A stretch of 41,307 nucleotides of DNA from an uncultured Crocinitomix sp. (GCA_937139035.1 CAKZPK010000039.1:1-41307), one strand, 5' to 3'. Numbered from the stretch's first letter, positions 8,009 through 16,127 are shown. Program-made: numbers and translations. Notes: generated from the sequence alone by a model not told the origin.

Positions 8009-10477
8009 ATGGGAAACATTAATTTTGGAATTGATTTAGGTACTACTAATTCGGGTATTGGTCATTATGAAAATGGCAAAGTTGTACTCTTAAAAAACCC
8101 TGTTGGTTTTAAAGAGACCTTACCTTCTGTAATTGCCTATAAAAGTGAGCGCATTCTTGTGGGAGACAAAGCTAATGAGCAATTGTTATCCAACCCAGGT
8201 TCGGTTTTCTCCTCTTTTAAGCGAAAAATGGGTACGTCTGAAATGTACTCTGTTGATGGCGAACGAGAGACCTATCCTGTGGAATTATCGTCATTAATTT
8301 TGAAGGAACTTTACAATTTTTCCTTAAATGAAAAAGTTGATACTGCGGTAATTACAATTCCGGCTTCATTTGACACAATACAGTCTAACGCTACAAAGGA
8401 AGCGGGCTACCGATCAGGACTACGTGAGGTTGTTTTATTACAAGAACCAATTGCTGCTTGTTTGGCATATTCTAATGAGAATGACCTCAATATAACTGAG
8501 CAAAAAAAATGGTTGGTTTATGATTTTGGCGGCGGAACATTTGATGCTGCAATCGTCAACATTAATGAACGAGAACTAAAAGTAATAGATAATAAAGGAA
8601 ATAACTTTTTAGGTGGAGTTGATCTTGATTTACAATTATTAGCGAAAATCATTATTCCTAAATTGACAGAAAAAACAGATTTAACGGATATTTGGAATCA
8701 GATTAACAATCGTGAAAATTTACCTTATCAAAAACTCGGGAAATACCTATTGTATCAAACAGAAGAAGTAAAAAAAGAGCTCTCTTTAAAAGAAGAAGCT
8801 TGGATTGAATTAAGTTTTAGTGAATTTGATTTAGACTTAGAATTAAAAATCACACGCAATGAAATAAACGAAGTAATTGCGCCCATTTTTGAAGATTCGT
8901 TTGAATTGCTGCAAGGTCTAATCCAAGAAAACCACTTTCAATTTAGCGATTTTGAACGCATTATTTTAGTGGGTGGCACCACCTATATTCCATATATTAG
9001 AACTGAACTAAAAAAACGAACAGGGCTCGTGATTGATAGCACAATTGATCCTACAACTGCAGTTATAATTGGAGCAACTTATTATGCCGGAAACAAAATG
9101 AGTACATTAAATGGGATAGAGGAAAAAGCAGATACTCAATCTCAAGAAACTTTTAATATTACATTATCGGCGGAAAGCCAAACCCAGGATTTAGAAGAAT
9201 TAATTGCTTTTAAAACGCCTGACTTACAAGAAGGTTATTATCGCATTCGCAGAAATGACGGTGGATTTGATTCAGGTGAAGTTGCCTTTAAAAATCAAGC
9301 AAGTGAGTTTGTTAGCTTACTGGCAAAGCAGGTTAATTACTTTACACTGACTATTACTAACCTTGAGCGAAAACAAGTTTACACAAAAGACAATATTGCA
9401 ATTTCTCATGGTTTTTATAATGTAGATGGGCAACCATTACCAAATGATATATGCATTGAATTGGATGCTGATGATGAAACTTATTTAGAGTTAATCTTCA
9501 AAAAAAACACCATATTACCATTGAAAAAAATGGTTTATAAAACCTTTTCTAAAAGCATTGCTAAAGGCAGTGATGATAAAATCATCATCAATATTGTTGA
9601 AGGAAAAGTTGGAACAATGCCTGGCGCAAACCTAAATATTGGTTATGTCGAGATTAAAGGAAAAGACCTAAAGGATGACCTTATTCGCGGTACTGATATT
9701 GAGATGAATTTTAAGATATCAGAATCGCGTGATTTAACTGTAGAAATCTACATTCCAAGTGCCGATCATGAAATAACAAAAACCTTTAATCCACAATATC
9801 AAGGTGATGTCGATAATGGCAAAATTTTGAATGAATTGAACCAAGGCTTAGAAGTTATTCGTGAGCAAATAGCGTTAAACGAACATAACGAAGACTATGT
9901 TTTACTTGGTAAACTGAACAAGATAAAATTAGAATTAGAGGATGTAAAAGGATCAATAATGCTAGCGGTAGATGAGATTCTAACGGTTAATAAATTTCAG
10001 TTGTTAGAGAAAAAAAGGCGTTTGCTTTATGAAGTAGATCGCCTTGTATTTTTGAGAGATGTTTCTTATGAAATGGAAGAATATAACTACCAAAAAGAAG
10101 CACTATTAAAACAAGAGGATGAGTTTTCGCCAACAATGCGAAATGAGTTTAACACCATCACAAAAGATGAAAAAATATTCTTACAGTCTGGCGACAAATT
10201 TTTAATTCGGAGAAAACGAAAGGCTTTAGAAAAATTAGGCCAAACACTTTTCTTCAATTCAGATGAATCCTACTACCATATCTTTTTCTCATTACGCATG
10301 ATGGAACCTAGTGAGTTTAATAACTATTCAAAAGTAAAACGCTTATTTGAGCAAGGTGAAGTTGTGGCTGAAAAAAACGAAATCAAAAAACTAAAGAGTA
10401 TTTGCTACCTCATATATCCTTATATAAAAGACCAAGGAAAGGATCGTGAAAAATTCTCTGGAACGGGGTTAAAATAG
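8009..10477 (+). CDS. Atypical Hsp70 (DnaK-like) chaperone with extra domain
   Basis: An 822-residue Hsp70 family protein. The ATPase domain (1-362) has every phosphate and nucleotide motif: DLGTTNSG (9-16), VITIPASFDTIQSNATKEAG (114-133), QEPIAACLAY (145-154), YDFGGGTFD (171-179), NNFLGGVDLD (198-207), and ILVGGTTYIP (319-328). The usual hydrophobic linker and DVTPLSLG segment are not seen. Instead about 90 beta-rich residues (378-465, including YYRIRRNDGGFDSGEV) come first. A recognisable substrate-binding beta domain follows (466-595, with KKNTILPLKK and IINIVEGK). The C-terminal 220 residues are mostly helical with many charges. Canonical DnaK is about 640 residues. The protein is cytosolic and co-transcribed with the small GrpE-like gene. 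It is probably specialised rather than the housekeeping DnaK. Confidence 0.93.
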   Translation: MGNINFGIDLGTTNSGIGHYENGKVVLLKNPVGFKETLPSVIAYKSERILVGDKANEQLLSNPGSVFSSFKRKMGTSEMYSVDGERETYPVELSSLILKELYNFSLNEKVDTAVITIPASFDTIQSNATKEAGYRSGLREVVLLQEPIAACLAYSNENDLNITEQKKWLVYDFGGGTFDAAIVNINERELKVIDNKGNNFLGGVDLDLQLLAKIIIPKLTEKTDLTDIWNQINNRENLPYQKLGKYLLYQTEEVKKELSLKEEAWIELSFSEFDLDLELKITRNEINEVIAPIFEDSFELLQGLIQENHFQFSDFERIILVGGTTYIPYIRTELKKRTGLVIDSTIDPTTAVIIGATYYAGNKMSTLNGIEEKADTQSQETFNITLSAESQTQDLEELIAFKTPDLQEGYYRIRRNDGGFDSGEVAFKNQASEFVSLLAKQVNYFTLTITNLERKQVYTKDNIAISHGFYNVDGQPLPNDICIELDADDETYLELIFKKNTILPLKKMVYKTFSKSIAKGSDDKIIINIVEGKVGTMPGANLNIGYVEIKGKDLKDDLIRGTDIEMNFKISESRDLTVEIYIPSADHEITKTFNPQYQGDVDNGKILNELNQGLEVIREQIALNEHNEDYVLLGKLNKIKLELEDVKGSIMLAVDEILTVNKFQLLEKKRRLLYEVDRLVFLRDVSYEMEEYNYQKEALLKQEDEFSPTMRNEFNTITKDEKIFLQSGDKFLIRRKRKALEKLGQTLFFNSDESYYHIFFSLRMMEPSEFNNYSKVKRLFEQGEVVAEKNEIKKLKSICYLIYPYIKDQGKDREKFSGTGLK

Positions 10478-10507
10478 CCCGAATACGGGATAAGGATTTA
10501 TTTAACG

Positions 10508-10515
10508 TAACTTTG
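10508..10515 (+). promoter_or_regulatory. -7 promoter element of the DEAD-box helicase gene
   Basis: TAACTTTG matches the Bacteroidota -7 consensus TAnnTTTG exactly and ends 16 bp before the helicase ATG. No good -33 TTG is visible at the usual distance, so it is a partial match. It suggests the helicase has its own promoter rather than relying on read-through from hsp70. Confidence 0.5.
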
Positions 10516-10531
10516 CAAAATAATTAGCACT

Positions 10532-11659
10532 ATGGCCAATAATTTTAAGCAACTCGGAGTAAGAAAAGATTTAGTCAAAGGATTGACGGAACTCTCAATA
10601 ATCACACCTACTGAAATTCAAATTCAAGCCATTCCGCTTTTATTGAATGACGCAACAGAATTAGTGGCAAAGGCACAAACAGGAACGGGAAAAACCGCCG
10701 CGTATGGTTTACCCTTATTACAAAAAATTGACACCTCAAACAAAGTTGTGCAAGGTTTGATATTATGTCCCACACGTGAGCTAGGGCAACAAATTGCTAA
10801 GCAATTATTCAAATTTACAAAGTATACAGATAAAGTTTTTACAGAAAGTGTATACGGCGGAGCTAGATTGGACGAGCAATTGCGCGCTTTAAAACGACCT
10901 ACTCATATTATTGTTGCAACCCCAGGTAGATTACTTGATTTGGTGAAACGTAAAGCCATAAAGCTGTCGCAAGTGCATACAGTAATTTTAGATGAAGCAG
11001 ATGAAATGCTAAGTATGGGATTCAAAAAAGATTTGGACGAAATTCTTAGTCTTTGTCGCGCAGTAGAGAATAAATGGCTTTTTTCGGCCACTATGCCGCA
11101 AACATTAAATCAAATCATTAATACGCACCTTTCTCCTTCTGCTGCTCGAATTGCAATTAAAGGTAAAAGTGGGGTTAATAAAAATGTTGATCATCAGTTT
11201 TTAATTTGTGATGTAACAGAGAAACTGCCTATTCTGATTCAGTTTTTAAAAACACAGAAGAACAATCAAGGTATTGTGTTTTGCAAAACAAAGAACACTG
11301 CTAAAACATTAGTAAAGCAACTTATTGCTAAAAACGTTTCTGCAGATACGCTTCATGGAGATTTATTGCAAAAGGAACGCGATAAAGCCATGCGTAATTT
11401 CACCAAAAACAACTTACAAGTGCTTGTTGCTACTGACATTGCTGCTAGAGGAATTGACATTCCGGATTTAACGTACGTCGTTCATTATGAAATGCCAAGT
11501 TCTGATGAATACTATACTCACCGAAGTGGACGTACTGGTCGTGGAGGAAAATCTGGTGTTTCAATCGCATTGGTTACGACTAAAGAAATGAAACAAATTC
11601 GCATTTTGGAAAAGAAAATTGGTGTGAGCTTTAGTCAAATTAGGCGAATGAAGAGTTAG
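10532..11659 (+). CDS. DEAD-box ATP-dependent RNA helicase
   Basis: A 375-residue helicase made of the two RecA-like domains with almost no C-terminal extension. Motifs in order: Q motif with Gln31, AQTGTGKT (48-55, Walker A), PTRELG (80-85), TPGR (130-133), DEAD (154-157, Walker B), SAT (185-187), IVFCKTK (motif IV, about 248-254), ATDIAARGID (300-309) and HRSGRTGR (330-337). It should unwind RNA duplexes using ATP in the cytosol, in ribosome assembly or RNA turnover. Bacteroidota DEAD-box proteins often carry a long basic tail, which is missing here. The specific paralog (rhlE-like or other) cannot be decided from motifs alone. Confidence 0.96.
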   Translation: MANNFKQLGVRKDLVKGLTELSIITPTEIQIQAIPLLLNDATELVAKAQTGTGKTAAYGLPLLQKIDTSNKVVQGLILCPTRELGQQIAKQLFKFTKYTDKVFTESVYGGARLDEQLRALKRPTHIIVATPGRLLDLVKRKAIKLSQVHTVILDEADEMLSMGFKKDLDEILSLCRAVENKWLFSATMPQTLNQIINTHLSPSAARIAIKGKSGVNKNVDHQFLICDVTEKLPILIQFLKTQKNNQGIVFCKTKNTAKTLVKQLIAKNVSADTLHGDLLQKERDKAMRNFTKNNLQVLVATDIAARGIDIPDLTYVVHYEMPSSDEYYTHRSGRTGRGGKSGVSIALVTTKEMKQIRILEKKIGVSFSQIRRMKS

Positions 11660-11675
11660 GAGGTAAGTATGGGAA

Positions 11676-12251
11676 CGCAGGATTACAAATCCTGCGAAGC
11701 ATTAAGTTCTTTTACCAAGTTTCACGAAGCATGCAAGGGTTCTTTTACCAACTCTACTGCCGTTCGATAAAACTCGGGCTGTGCTGGATTTGAAATCCTG
11801 TACCTTCCTCAAAGTTTCATTAATCTCTATTAGAATTCAAAAAAGTTAGATTGGTGCATGGTTTTAATGTTCTGAAGTATGCTGTTGAGCTTAGTAACGC
11901 AGGATTGCAAATCCTGCGAAGCATTGGTTTCGCGAAGCATGCAAGGATTCTTTTTGCAAACCCGACCTAGCATTCAGTGAAACTCGGGCTGTGCTGGATT
12001 TGAAATCCTGCACCCTCCTCAAAGTTTCATTAATCTCTATTAGAATTCAAAAAAGTTAGATTGGTGCATGGTTTTAATGTTCTGAAGTATGCTGTTGAGC
12101 TAGGAGAGCTTAGTAACGCAGGATTGCAAATCCTGCGAAGCATTGGCATGGAAGGATTCTTTTTGCGAACCCTACCTAGCATTCAGTAAAACTCGGGCTG
12201 TGCTGGATTTGCAATCCAGCACCTTCCCCAAAGTTTCATTAATCTCTATTA
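11676..12251. repeat. Three tandem copies of a palindrome-bearing intergenic repeat
   Basis: This 590-bp gap holds no gene. Three units begin at 11676, 11898 and 12117. Each starts with a hairpin of arms CGCAGGATT and AATCCTGCG around a 3-nt loop (11676-11696, 11898-11918, 12117-12137). About 75-95 bp later comes a second hairpin with a GCTGGATT-type arm (11783-11801, 11993-12011, 12201-12221; the last one perfect over 9 bp). The 84-bp tails at 11807-11890 and 12017-12100 are identical. The third unit runs into the stop codon of the next gene. These resemble REP/BIME-like palindromes; no RAYT transposase is in the window. Confidence 0.92.
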
Positions 12252-12671
12252 CCCAATAATTGGCGTATCACTCACCAAAAGCCATTCACCATCTGCATTT
12301 TTAATCAAAGTAAAAATTGAAATGAAGGTTGCTTTTTCTCCTTGTAAAGAAACATGCGCAGATGCTGTATTACCATTAACAACAATACTATGCACCTCAA
12401 CTTTTCGCTTATCTCCTCCCCATTCTTTACTTTCAATTTTGGCTAAATAATCTGTTTTATTGATAATACTTACCGATTCACTTCCAAACAGGCGATTCAT
12501 CACGATTCTATAATTTTCATCCAAATAAGTTGCTAGTTCTGTGACATTATTATTGTCCGCGGCTTTTGCAAAATTTGTAATTACTTTTTCAATTGCTTTT
12601 TCTTCATTTTTTTGTGCATACGACATTGTTCCAATCATGGTTATTAGCATTATTAAAATTGACTTTTTCAT
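12249..12671 (-). CDS. Secreted NTF2/SnoaL-like protein (DUF4440-type)
   Basis: A 140-residue protein with a signal peptide (1-19, ending SYAQ). The mature part has the cone-shaped NTF2/SnoaL pattern: an N-terminal helix pair (EKAIEKVITNFAKAADNNNV), then LATYLDENYRIVMNR, and C-terminal beta strands ending FTLIKNADGEWLLVSDTPI. DUF4440-like proteins of this size are often called putative lumazine-binding or ketosteroid-isomerase-like. No catalytic residues can be assigned. It is second in a two-gene operon behind the DOMON gene (18 bp gap) under a probable MarR operator. Its stop codon lies at the edge of the repeat array. Confidence 0.82.
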   Translation of the reverse strand: MKKSILIMLITMIGTMSYAQKNEEKAIEKVITNFAKAADNNNVTELATYLDENYRIVMNRLFGSESVSIINKTDYLAKIESKEWGGDKRKVEVHSIVVNGNTASAHVSLQGEKATFISIFTLIKNADGEWLLVSDTPIIG

Positions 12672-12689
12672 ACTTATTTATTTATTTAT

Positions 12690-13181
12690 TTATAGTTTAA
12701 CATTTACACTTGTTCGCATCATTGAATGATGTTGAAAATCATCCTCTCTACTATAGGCTAGCGTCATAGCATATTCACTACCACTTTTAAGTTGACGCGC
12801 ATATTTATTTGTTCCTTCAACTGGCAAGGAAAATTGAATTGTCGTTTGTTTATTAGATTCGCTTCCGTTGACATTTTGCACGGCGGCATTCGCTCCTAAA
12901 GAGGTTATAGGTTTATAGTTTCCAGGGCTTATTGTGTAGTGTTCTACAAGTTCTGCTTTACCGTTAACCATTCTGCCCATTAATAAATAGGCGCCAGACA
13001 TAGATGCTGTCGTATTAAAACCAATTGTAACCCAACCGCTTGTTGGAGCAGTCATTTTAAAATGGATACGTTCTTCCTTGTGTTCCCATGATACTGTCAT
13101 TTGGTTTTTAGAAACCTCTTTTTCCAAACTGTCGTTGTCTAAAAAATTAATTAGACATAACATCATAAATAATATCTTCAT
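12690..13181 (-). CDS. Secreted DOMON-domain protein
   Basis: A 163-residue protein with a short signal peptide (about 1-16). The rest is one DOMON domain: VSWEHKEERIHFKMTAPTSG, then WVTIGFNTT, SGAYLLMGRMVNG and a C-terminal beta strand region with AMTLAYSREDDFQHHSM. DOMON domains bind heme or sugars and act outside the cytoplasm. The His pair in FQHHSM and the Met residues could contribute heme ligands, which is inference. It is first in an operon with the NTF2-like gene. A 30-bp perfect palindrome ends 22 bp upstream of its start, and the same sequence sits at the marR start, so regulation by the adjacent MarR protein is likely. Confidence 0.87.
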   Translation of the reverse strand: MKILFMMLCLINFLDNDSLEKEVSKNQMTVSWEHKEERIHFKMTAPTSGWVTIGFNTTASMSGAYLLMGRMVNGKAELVEHYTISPGNYKPITSLGANAAVQNVNGSESNKQTTIQFSLPVEGTNKYARQLKSGSEYAMTLAYSREDDFQHHSMMRTSVNVKL

Positions 13182-13202
13182 TTCTTTCTATTTTATTGAC
13201 AC

Positions 13203-13232
13203 AATCAATAGTTGATATATCAACTATTGATT
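13203..13232. promoter_or_regulatory. Probable MarR operator upstream of the DOMON gene
   Basis: A perfect 30-bp palindrome lies between marR and the DOMON gene, centred on TTGATATATCAA with outer arms ATCAATAG and CTATTGAT. Its right 20 bp (13212-13231) recur exactly at 13676-13695 next to the marR start. Palindromes of this size fit a MarR dimer. Confidence 0.75.
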
Positions 13233-13242
13233 TAAATTTTTT

Positions 13243-13671
13243 TTACTCCATATTCTTTCGTACTCGCGTTAATAAATCACTCAATACTTCAATCTCTTTT
13301 TTACTTAGCCCTTCTACACTTTTTTCTCTTTGTGCTGTAACGAACTTAAGATGCTCTTTAATAAATTGGGCTCCTTTCTCGGTTAAACAAATGAAGTAAC
13401 TACGCCTATTATTAGGAACCTTCTCACGGGTAACAAAGTCTTTTTTCTGCAATAAATCTAAGGTTCGCGTAATAGAGGCTGGATCACGAGAAGATTTGAT
13501 TGCTAATTCCTTTTGACTAAGGTCTGTAGATTCTGATATTATTTTTAAAAGAATCCATTGTTCAACAGTTATGGATATCCCTAAACGATCAAATTCTCTT
13601 TGTGAATATTGCTTAGAGGCCTTATTGGCTTGCTCAATCTGAAATAATATAACTTCTTCTATTCTTTTCAT
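13243..13671 (-). CDS. MarR family transcriptional regulator
   Basis: A 142-residue protein typical of the MarR family in length and layout. A dimerisation helix leads into a winged helix-turn-helix (about 35-100): WILLKIISESTDLSQKELA, then DPASITRTLDLLQKKDFVTRE (recognition helix) and the wing VPNNRRSYFICLTEKG. It should bind DNA as a dimer and release it on a ligand or stress signal that the sequence does not show. No redox-active Cys of the OhrR type is evident. It probably represses itself and the DOMON/NTF2 genes, since the same 20-bp operator sequence lies at both promoters. Confidence 0.93.
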   Translation of the reverse strand: MKRIEEVILFQIEQANKASKQYSQREFDRLGISITVEQWILLKIISESTDLSQKELAIKSSRDPASITRTLDLLQKKDFVTREKVPNNRRSYFICLTEKGAQFIKEHLKFVTAQREKSVEGLSKKEIEVLSDLLTRVRKNME

Positions 13672-13672
13672 T

Positions 13673-13695
13673 CAATTGATATATCAACTATTGAT
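13673..13695. promoter_or_regulatory. Probable MarR autoregulatory operator
   Basis: TTGATATATCAA followed by CTATTGAT (13676-13695) is identical to the right part of the 30-bp palindrome at 13203-13232. The left outer arm is shortened. It sits 2 to 24 bp upstream of the marR start codon, where bound regulator would block transcription. Confidence 0.7.
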
Positions 13696-13738
13696 ACTGT
13701 AATATTATGAAATGTAATTTTTAAAAGCAAGAGAAAGT

Positions 13739-13768
13739 TAAAAAAATTAAGTAGCTTAGAAACTACTT
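13739..13768 (-). terminator. Rho-independent terminator of the secreted esterase gene
   Basis: On the minus strand, AAGTAG and CTACTT form a 6-bp stem with an 8-nt loop, followed by AATTTTTTT. The stem begins inside the gene's last codons and includes its TAG stop. The stem is short but the position and T-run fit. Confidence 0.5.
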
Positions 13769-14485
13769 ACCTCCAAGAAAGTAGGGATCATACATTTTAT
13801 CCGCATTAAAAGAAACCGGTAAAATATGCCCTTGCCCCTTTAACGGAACGAGTTGAACTGATTTAACAACTTTTTTAAGAAGTTTAGCTGAGCGTTTAGA
13901 AGCACTAATCCAATATTTAGAATCTTCAGTCCCATAGGCAATGACTACCTTCAAATGACTCCATAAAGGAGACGGTTCCATAGCTTCAGTCACTTGACCA
14001 GGAGCAACAATAATTCCTTCAAACCACCCAGGAAATGCAGCAACAAAATTAAATGCAGCTTGGCCTCCATTTGATGTTCCGGCAATCAACCATTTTGGTT
14101 GCAAACGAAAATTTTCATTAATAACCTCGAGGAACTTCTCCATTTTTGGCACTCCATAATCCTTTAAATTAGTTGTATCATTTGCTGGAACAACAACGGG
14201 TAAAATAGTGATGTAATCTTTAAAATAACCGCTTCTAAACCAAGCAGCATAGCAGTAATTGACAATTTTCATAGATTGACCTCCACCAGATATTCCTAGA
14301 AAGCATTTGTATTCTTTGTCGGGATCATAATTATCAGGATATGCTACACGGAAAGTATACGTATTTGTATCATCTTGAATTTGAACTGTCTCTAATTCGC
14401 TTAAGATCTCTTCTGATACAGCCAAGTTTTGTGCCCAAACAGTTTGGAAACAAAAAAGAGCCATGCACACTATTATACTTCGCAT
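13763..14485 (-). CDS. Secreted alpha/beta hydrolase, esterase/PHB-depolymerase-like
   Basis: A 240-residue protein with a signal peptide (1-18, ending VWAQ) and an alpha/beta hydrolase fold. The oxyanion region is CFLGISGGGQS (61-71). The nucleophile elbow is AGTSNGG with Ser138, an acid candidate is Asp188 in YGTEDSKYW, and catalytic His220 lies in GQGHILP. The pattern fits Ser esterases related to PHB depolymerases and feruloyl esterases. The substrate cannot be told. It should act in the periplasm or outside the cell. It stands alone, with a short hairpin and T-run at its stop that probably ends the transcript. Confidence 0.85.
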   Translation of the reverse strand: MRSIIVCMALFCFQTVWAQNLAVSEEILSELETVQIQDDTNTYTFRVAYPDNYDPDKEYKCFLGISGGGQSMKIVNYCYAAWFRSGYFKDYITILPVVVPANDTTNLKDYGVPKMEKFLEVINENFRLQPKWLIAGTSNGGQAAFNFVAAFPGWFEGIIVAPGQVTEAMEPSPLWSHLKVVIAYGTEDSKYWISASKRSAKLLKKVVKSVQLVPLKGQGHILPVSFNADKMYDPYFLGGK

Positions 14486-14603
14486 TTTCTTGGTAAAATT
14501 TGGATTATATTCCTCAAAGTTAAAGAATATAATGCAAAAAGTCGAGTGGACGGTAGTTACTTAGCCGAGTACGCTACTTTGATCGATTAACAACACTTTA
14601 TTC

Positions 14604-15515
14604 CTAATTTAATTTTTGGACTTTAACCGTTTCATTTTGCCCATTAGACAATACTTTAACAATATACATTCCAGAATTATGCTGTGCCAACTCTATTGGA
14701 AAGTTTTGTCTCCCTTCCACCAATTCACCAGAATATATAGCCTTAACAAAACGTCCAGACATATCAAATAAATTAATCTCAAACTGTCCCGTTTTATGAA
14801 TTTCTAATGCAAGTGTAGCATCATTAACTGTTGGATTAGGAAAAGCCTTCGCTTCAAAATTATTAGGGTCAACCTCAACTAAATTTGGTAAAATTGACTC
14901 TTCAGTAGAATCCTCTACCGTCTCTTCCAAATAATCCCAATAGTTTGGTGCAACCATGCCGCCTGCAACTTCATAAATTGGTGCTCCAGCCAACACTTCA
15001 TGTTCCTCTAGAATTTCAGGTTCTTCCTGGATATCTACAACGACCATACCTGGCATTGGAATACTGCATTCGATCGTTTCCATTTCCTCAACAAAATTTA
15101 CTAAATCTAATTCTTGTTCATTTTGTACACTATTAATATATGCAACTTTATCAGTTGGATTCCCAAGCAATTCTATTGATTGCAACTCTACAATTGCTTT
15201 CTCTTCTTGCAGGTTACAACTAAATAGAGACAATCCAAAAACCATTACCAGAGCCAGTACAAACTTACTTTTAAAGGTTTTTCTTTTCTGATTTTTCCAA
15301 TTCATAAACCCTCGATTCATTGCGTCGAGTTGCGTGCTTTTAAATTGCCCACAAAGATGTTCACCTCTGTTTTTTAGCATGATTTTATTGATATCTGTAG
15401 TAGATAAGTCTCTAAAATCAAATGTATCAATTTGACATTTAGAACAAAATGCACCGCGTTCTGTCGGTGTCATTTTTGTAAAGTCCTCGTTACACGGATC
15501 TGGAATAGAAATCAT
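14604..15515 (-). CDS. Protein with N-terminal Cys motif, internal lipoprotein-type signal and T9SS sorting domain
   Basis: A 303-residue protein in three parts. Residues 1-60 carry a motif seen at the start of many Bacteroidota proteins, with Cys8, Cys24, Cys27 and Cys55 (PDPCNEDF, MTPTERGAFCSKCQ), probably metal-binding. Residues 82-100 form a hydrophobic segment ending LFSC, like a lipoprotein signal with Cys100. Residues 224-303 are a type IX secretion C-terminal sorting domain (AFPNPTVNDATLAL, LFDMSGRFVK, SGMYIVKV). The middle (105-220) is acidic and of unknown role. A sorting domain behind an internal signal is odd because T9SS cargo needs Sec export first. An internal start at Met66 or Met72 would give a normal lipoprotein signal. 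Confidence 0.82.
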   Translation of the reverse strand: MISIPDPCNEDFTKMTPTERGAFCSKCQIDTFDFRDLSTTDINKIMLKNRGEHLCGQFKSTQLDAMNRGFMNWKNQKRKTFKSKFVLALVMVFGLSLFSCNLQEEKAIVELQSIELLGNPTDKVAYINSVQNEQELDLVNFVEEMETIECSIPMPGMVVVDIQEEPEILEEHEVLAGAPIYEVAGGMVAPNYWDYLEETVEDSTEESILPNLVEVDPNNFEAKAFPNPTVNDATLALEIHKTGQFEINLFDMSGRFVKAIYSGELVEGRQNFPIELAQHNSGMYIVKVLSNGQNETVKVQKLN

Positions 15516-15647
15516 AATTTACTTGTTTTGGTATGGTACAATGAAACCTTTAAAAGGTTCATTATTGAGATGCAGCAACAAGAATTATTCCATAAATAAT
15601 CATTTACTTTTTACTTAACAAACACTTAAAACTTCAGAGTGCTAATC

Positions 15648-15681
15648 ACAAAAAAAGGGCTCCTAAAAAATTAGGAACCCC
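15648..15681 (-). terminator. Rho-independent terminator of the DUF1573 gene
   Basis: On the minus strand a GGGTTCCTAA arm pairs with TTAGGAGCCC (one mismatch) and is followed by a run of Ts. It lies 24 bp beyond the stop of the DUF1573 gene, between it and the T9SS-protein gene. Confidence 0.85.
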
Positions 15682-15704
15682 GAATTAGACGATTTAAAGT
15701 TTAA

Positions 15705-16127
15705 TTATTTCACTGTACCTGAAAATTTAAGCACTTGTGGTTGTTCCGAAGCATTAGAAAATATAGTTATTGTTTTTGTGAATGCACCTTCGCTTTTCGC
15801 ATTATAAACAGCTGTTATAGTTGCCGATTCTCCCGGTTTAACTGGCGTGTCAGGATATTGAACACCTGTGCATCCGCAAGATGGTTTTGCGCGCTCAATT
15901 ATGAGCGGTCCATTACCGTCATTCACTAGTTCAAAAGAGATATTTACAGGGATACCTTGTGGAACCTCACCTATAGAAATCTCTGTTTTTTCGAACTTCA
16001 TTACAGCACCAATACTGGCTTCTACAGTTTGGTTATTCTCATTGATTGGTGGCATTGCTGCTGATGTTAATACACCTACTGTCATTATCATTGCCGAAGC
16101 AATTACTAGTTTCATTTTTTTGTTCAT
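15705..16127 (-). CDS. Secreted DUF1573 domain protein
   Basis: A 140-residue protein with a signal peptide (1-24, ending TSAA) and a single DUF1573 domain, an Ig-like beta sandwich common in Bacteroidota. Characteristic stretches are FEKTEISIGEVPQG, FELVNDGNGPLIIE, the conserved KPSCGCT (82-88) and the closing FSGTVK. The role of the family is unknown; it is secreted and may act in the envelope. The paired Cys84 and Cys86 are the usual CGC motif. It is monocistronic, with a strong terminator right after it and a 300-bp non-coding leader region before it. Confidence 0.93.
   Translation of the reverse strand: MNKKMKLVIASAMIMTVGVLTSAAMPPINENNQTVEASIGAVMKFEKTEISIGEVPQGIPVNISFELVNDGNGPLIIERAKPSCGCTGVQYPDTPVKPGESATITAVYNAKSEGAFTKTITIFSNASEQPQVLKFSGTVK

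Noticed and set aside
10478-10490. CCCG/CGGG hairpin after hsp70 as a terminator
   Set aside because: Only 4 bp of stem and no T-run.
11676-12251. CRISPR array
   Set aside because: The units are over 200 bp with internal palindromes and no short regular repeats or unique spacers, and no cas genes are nearby.
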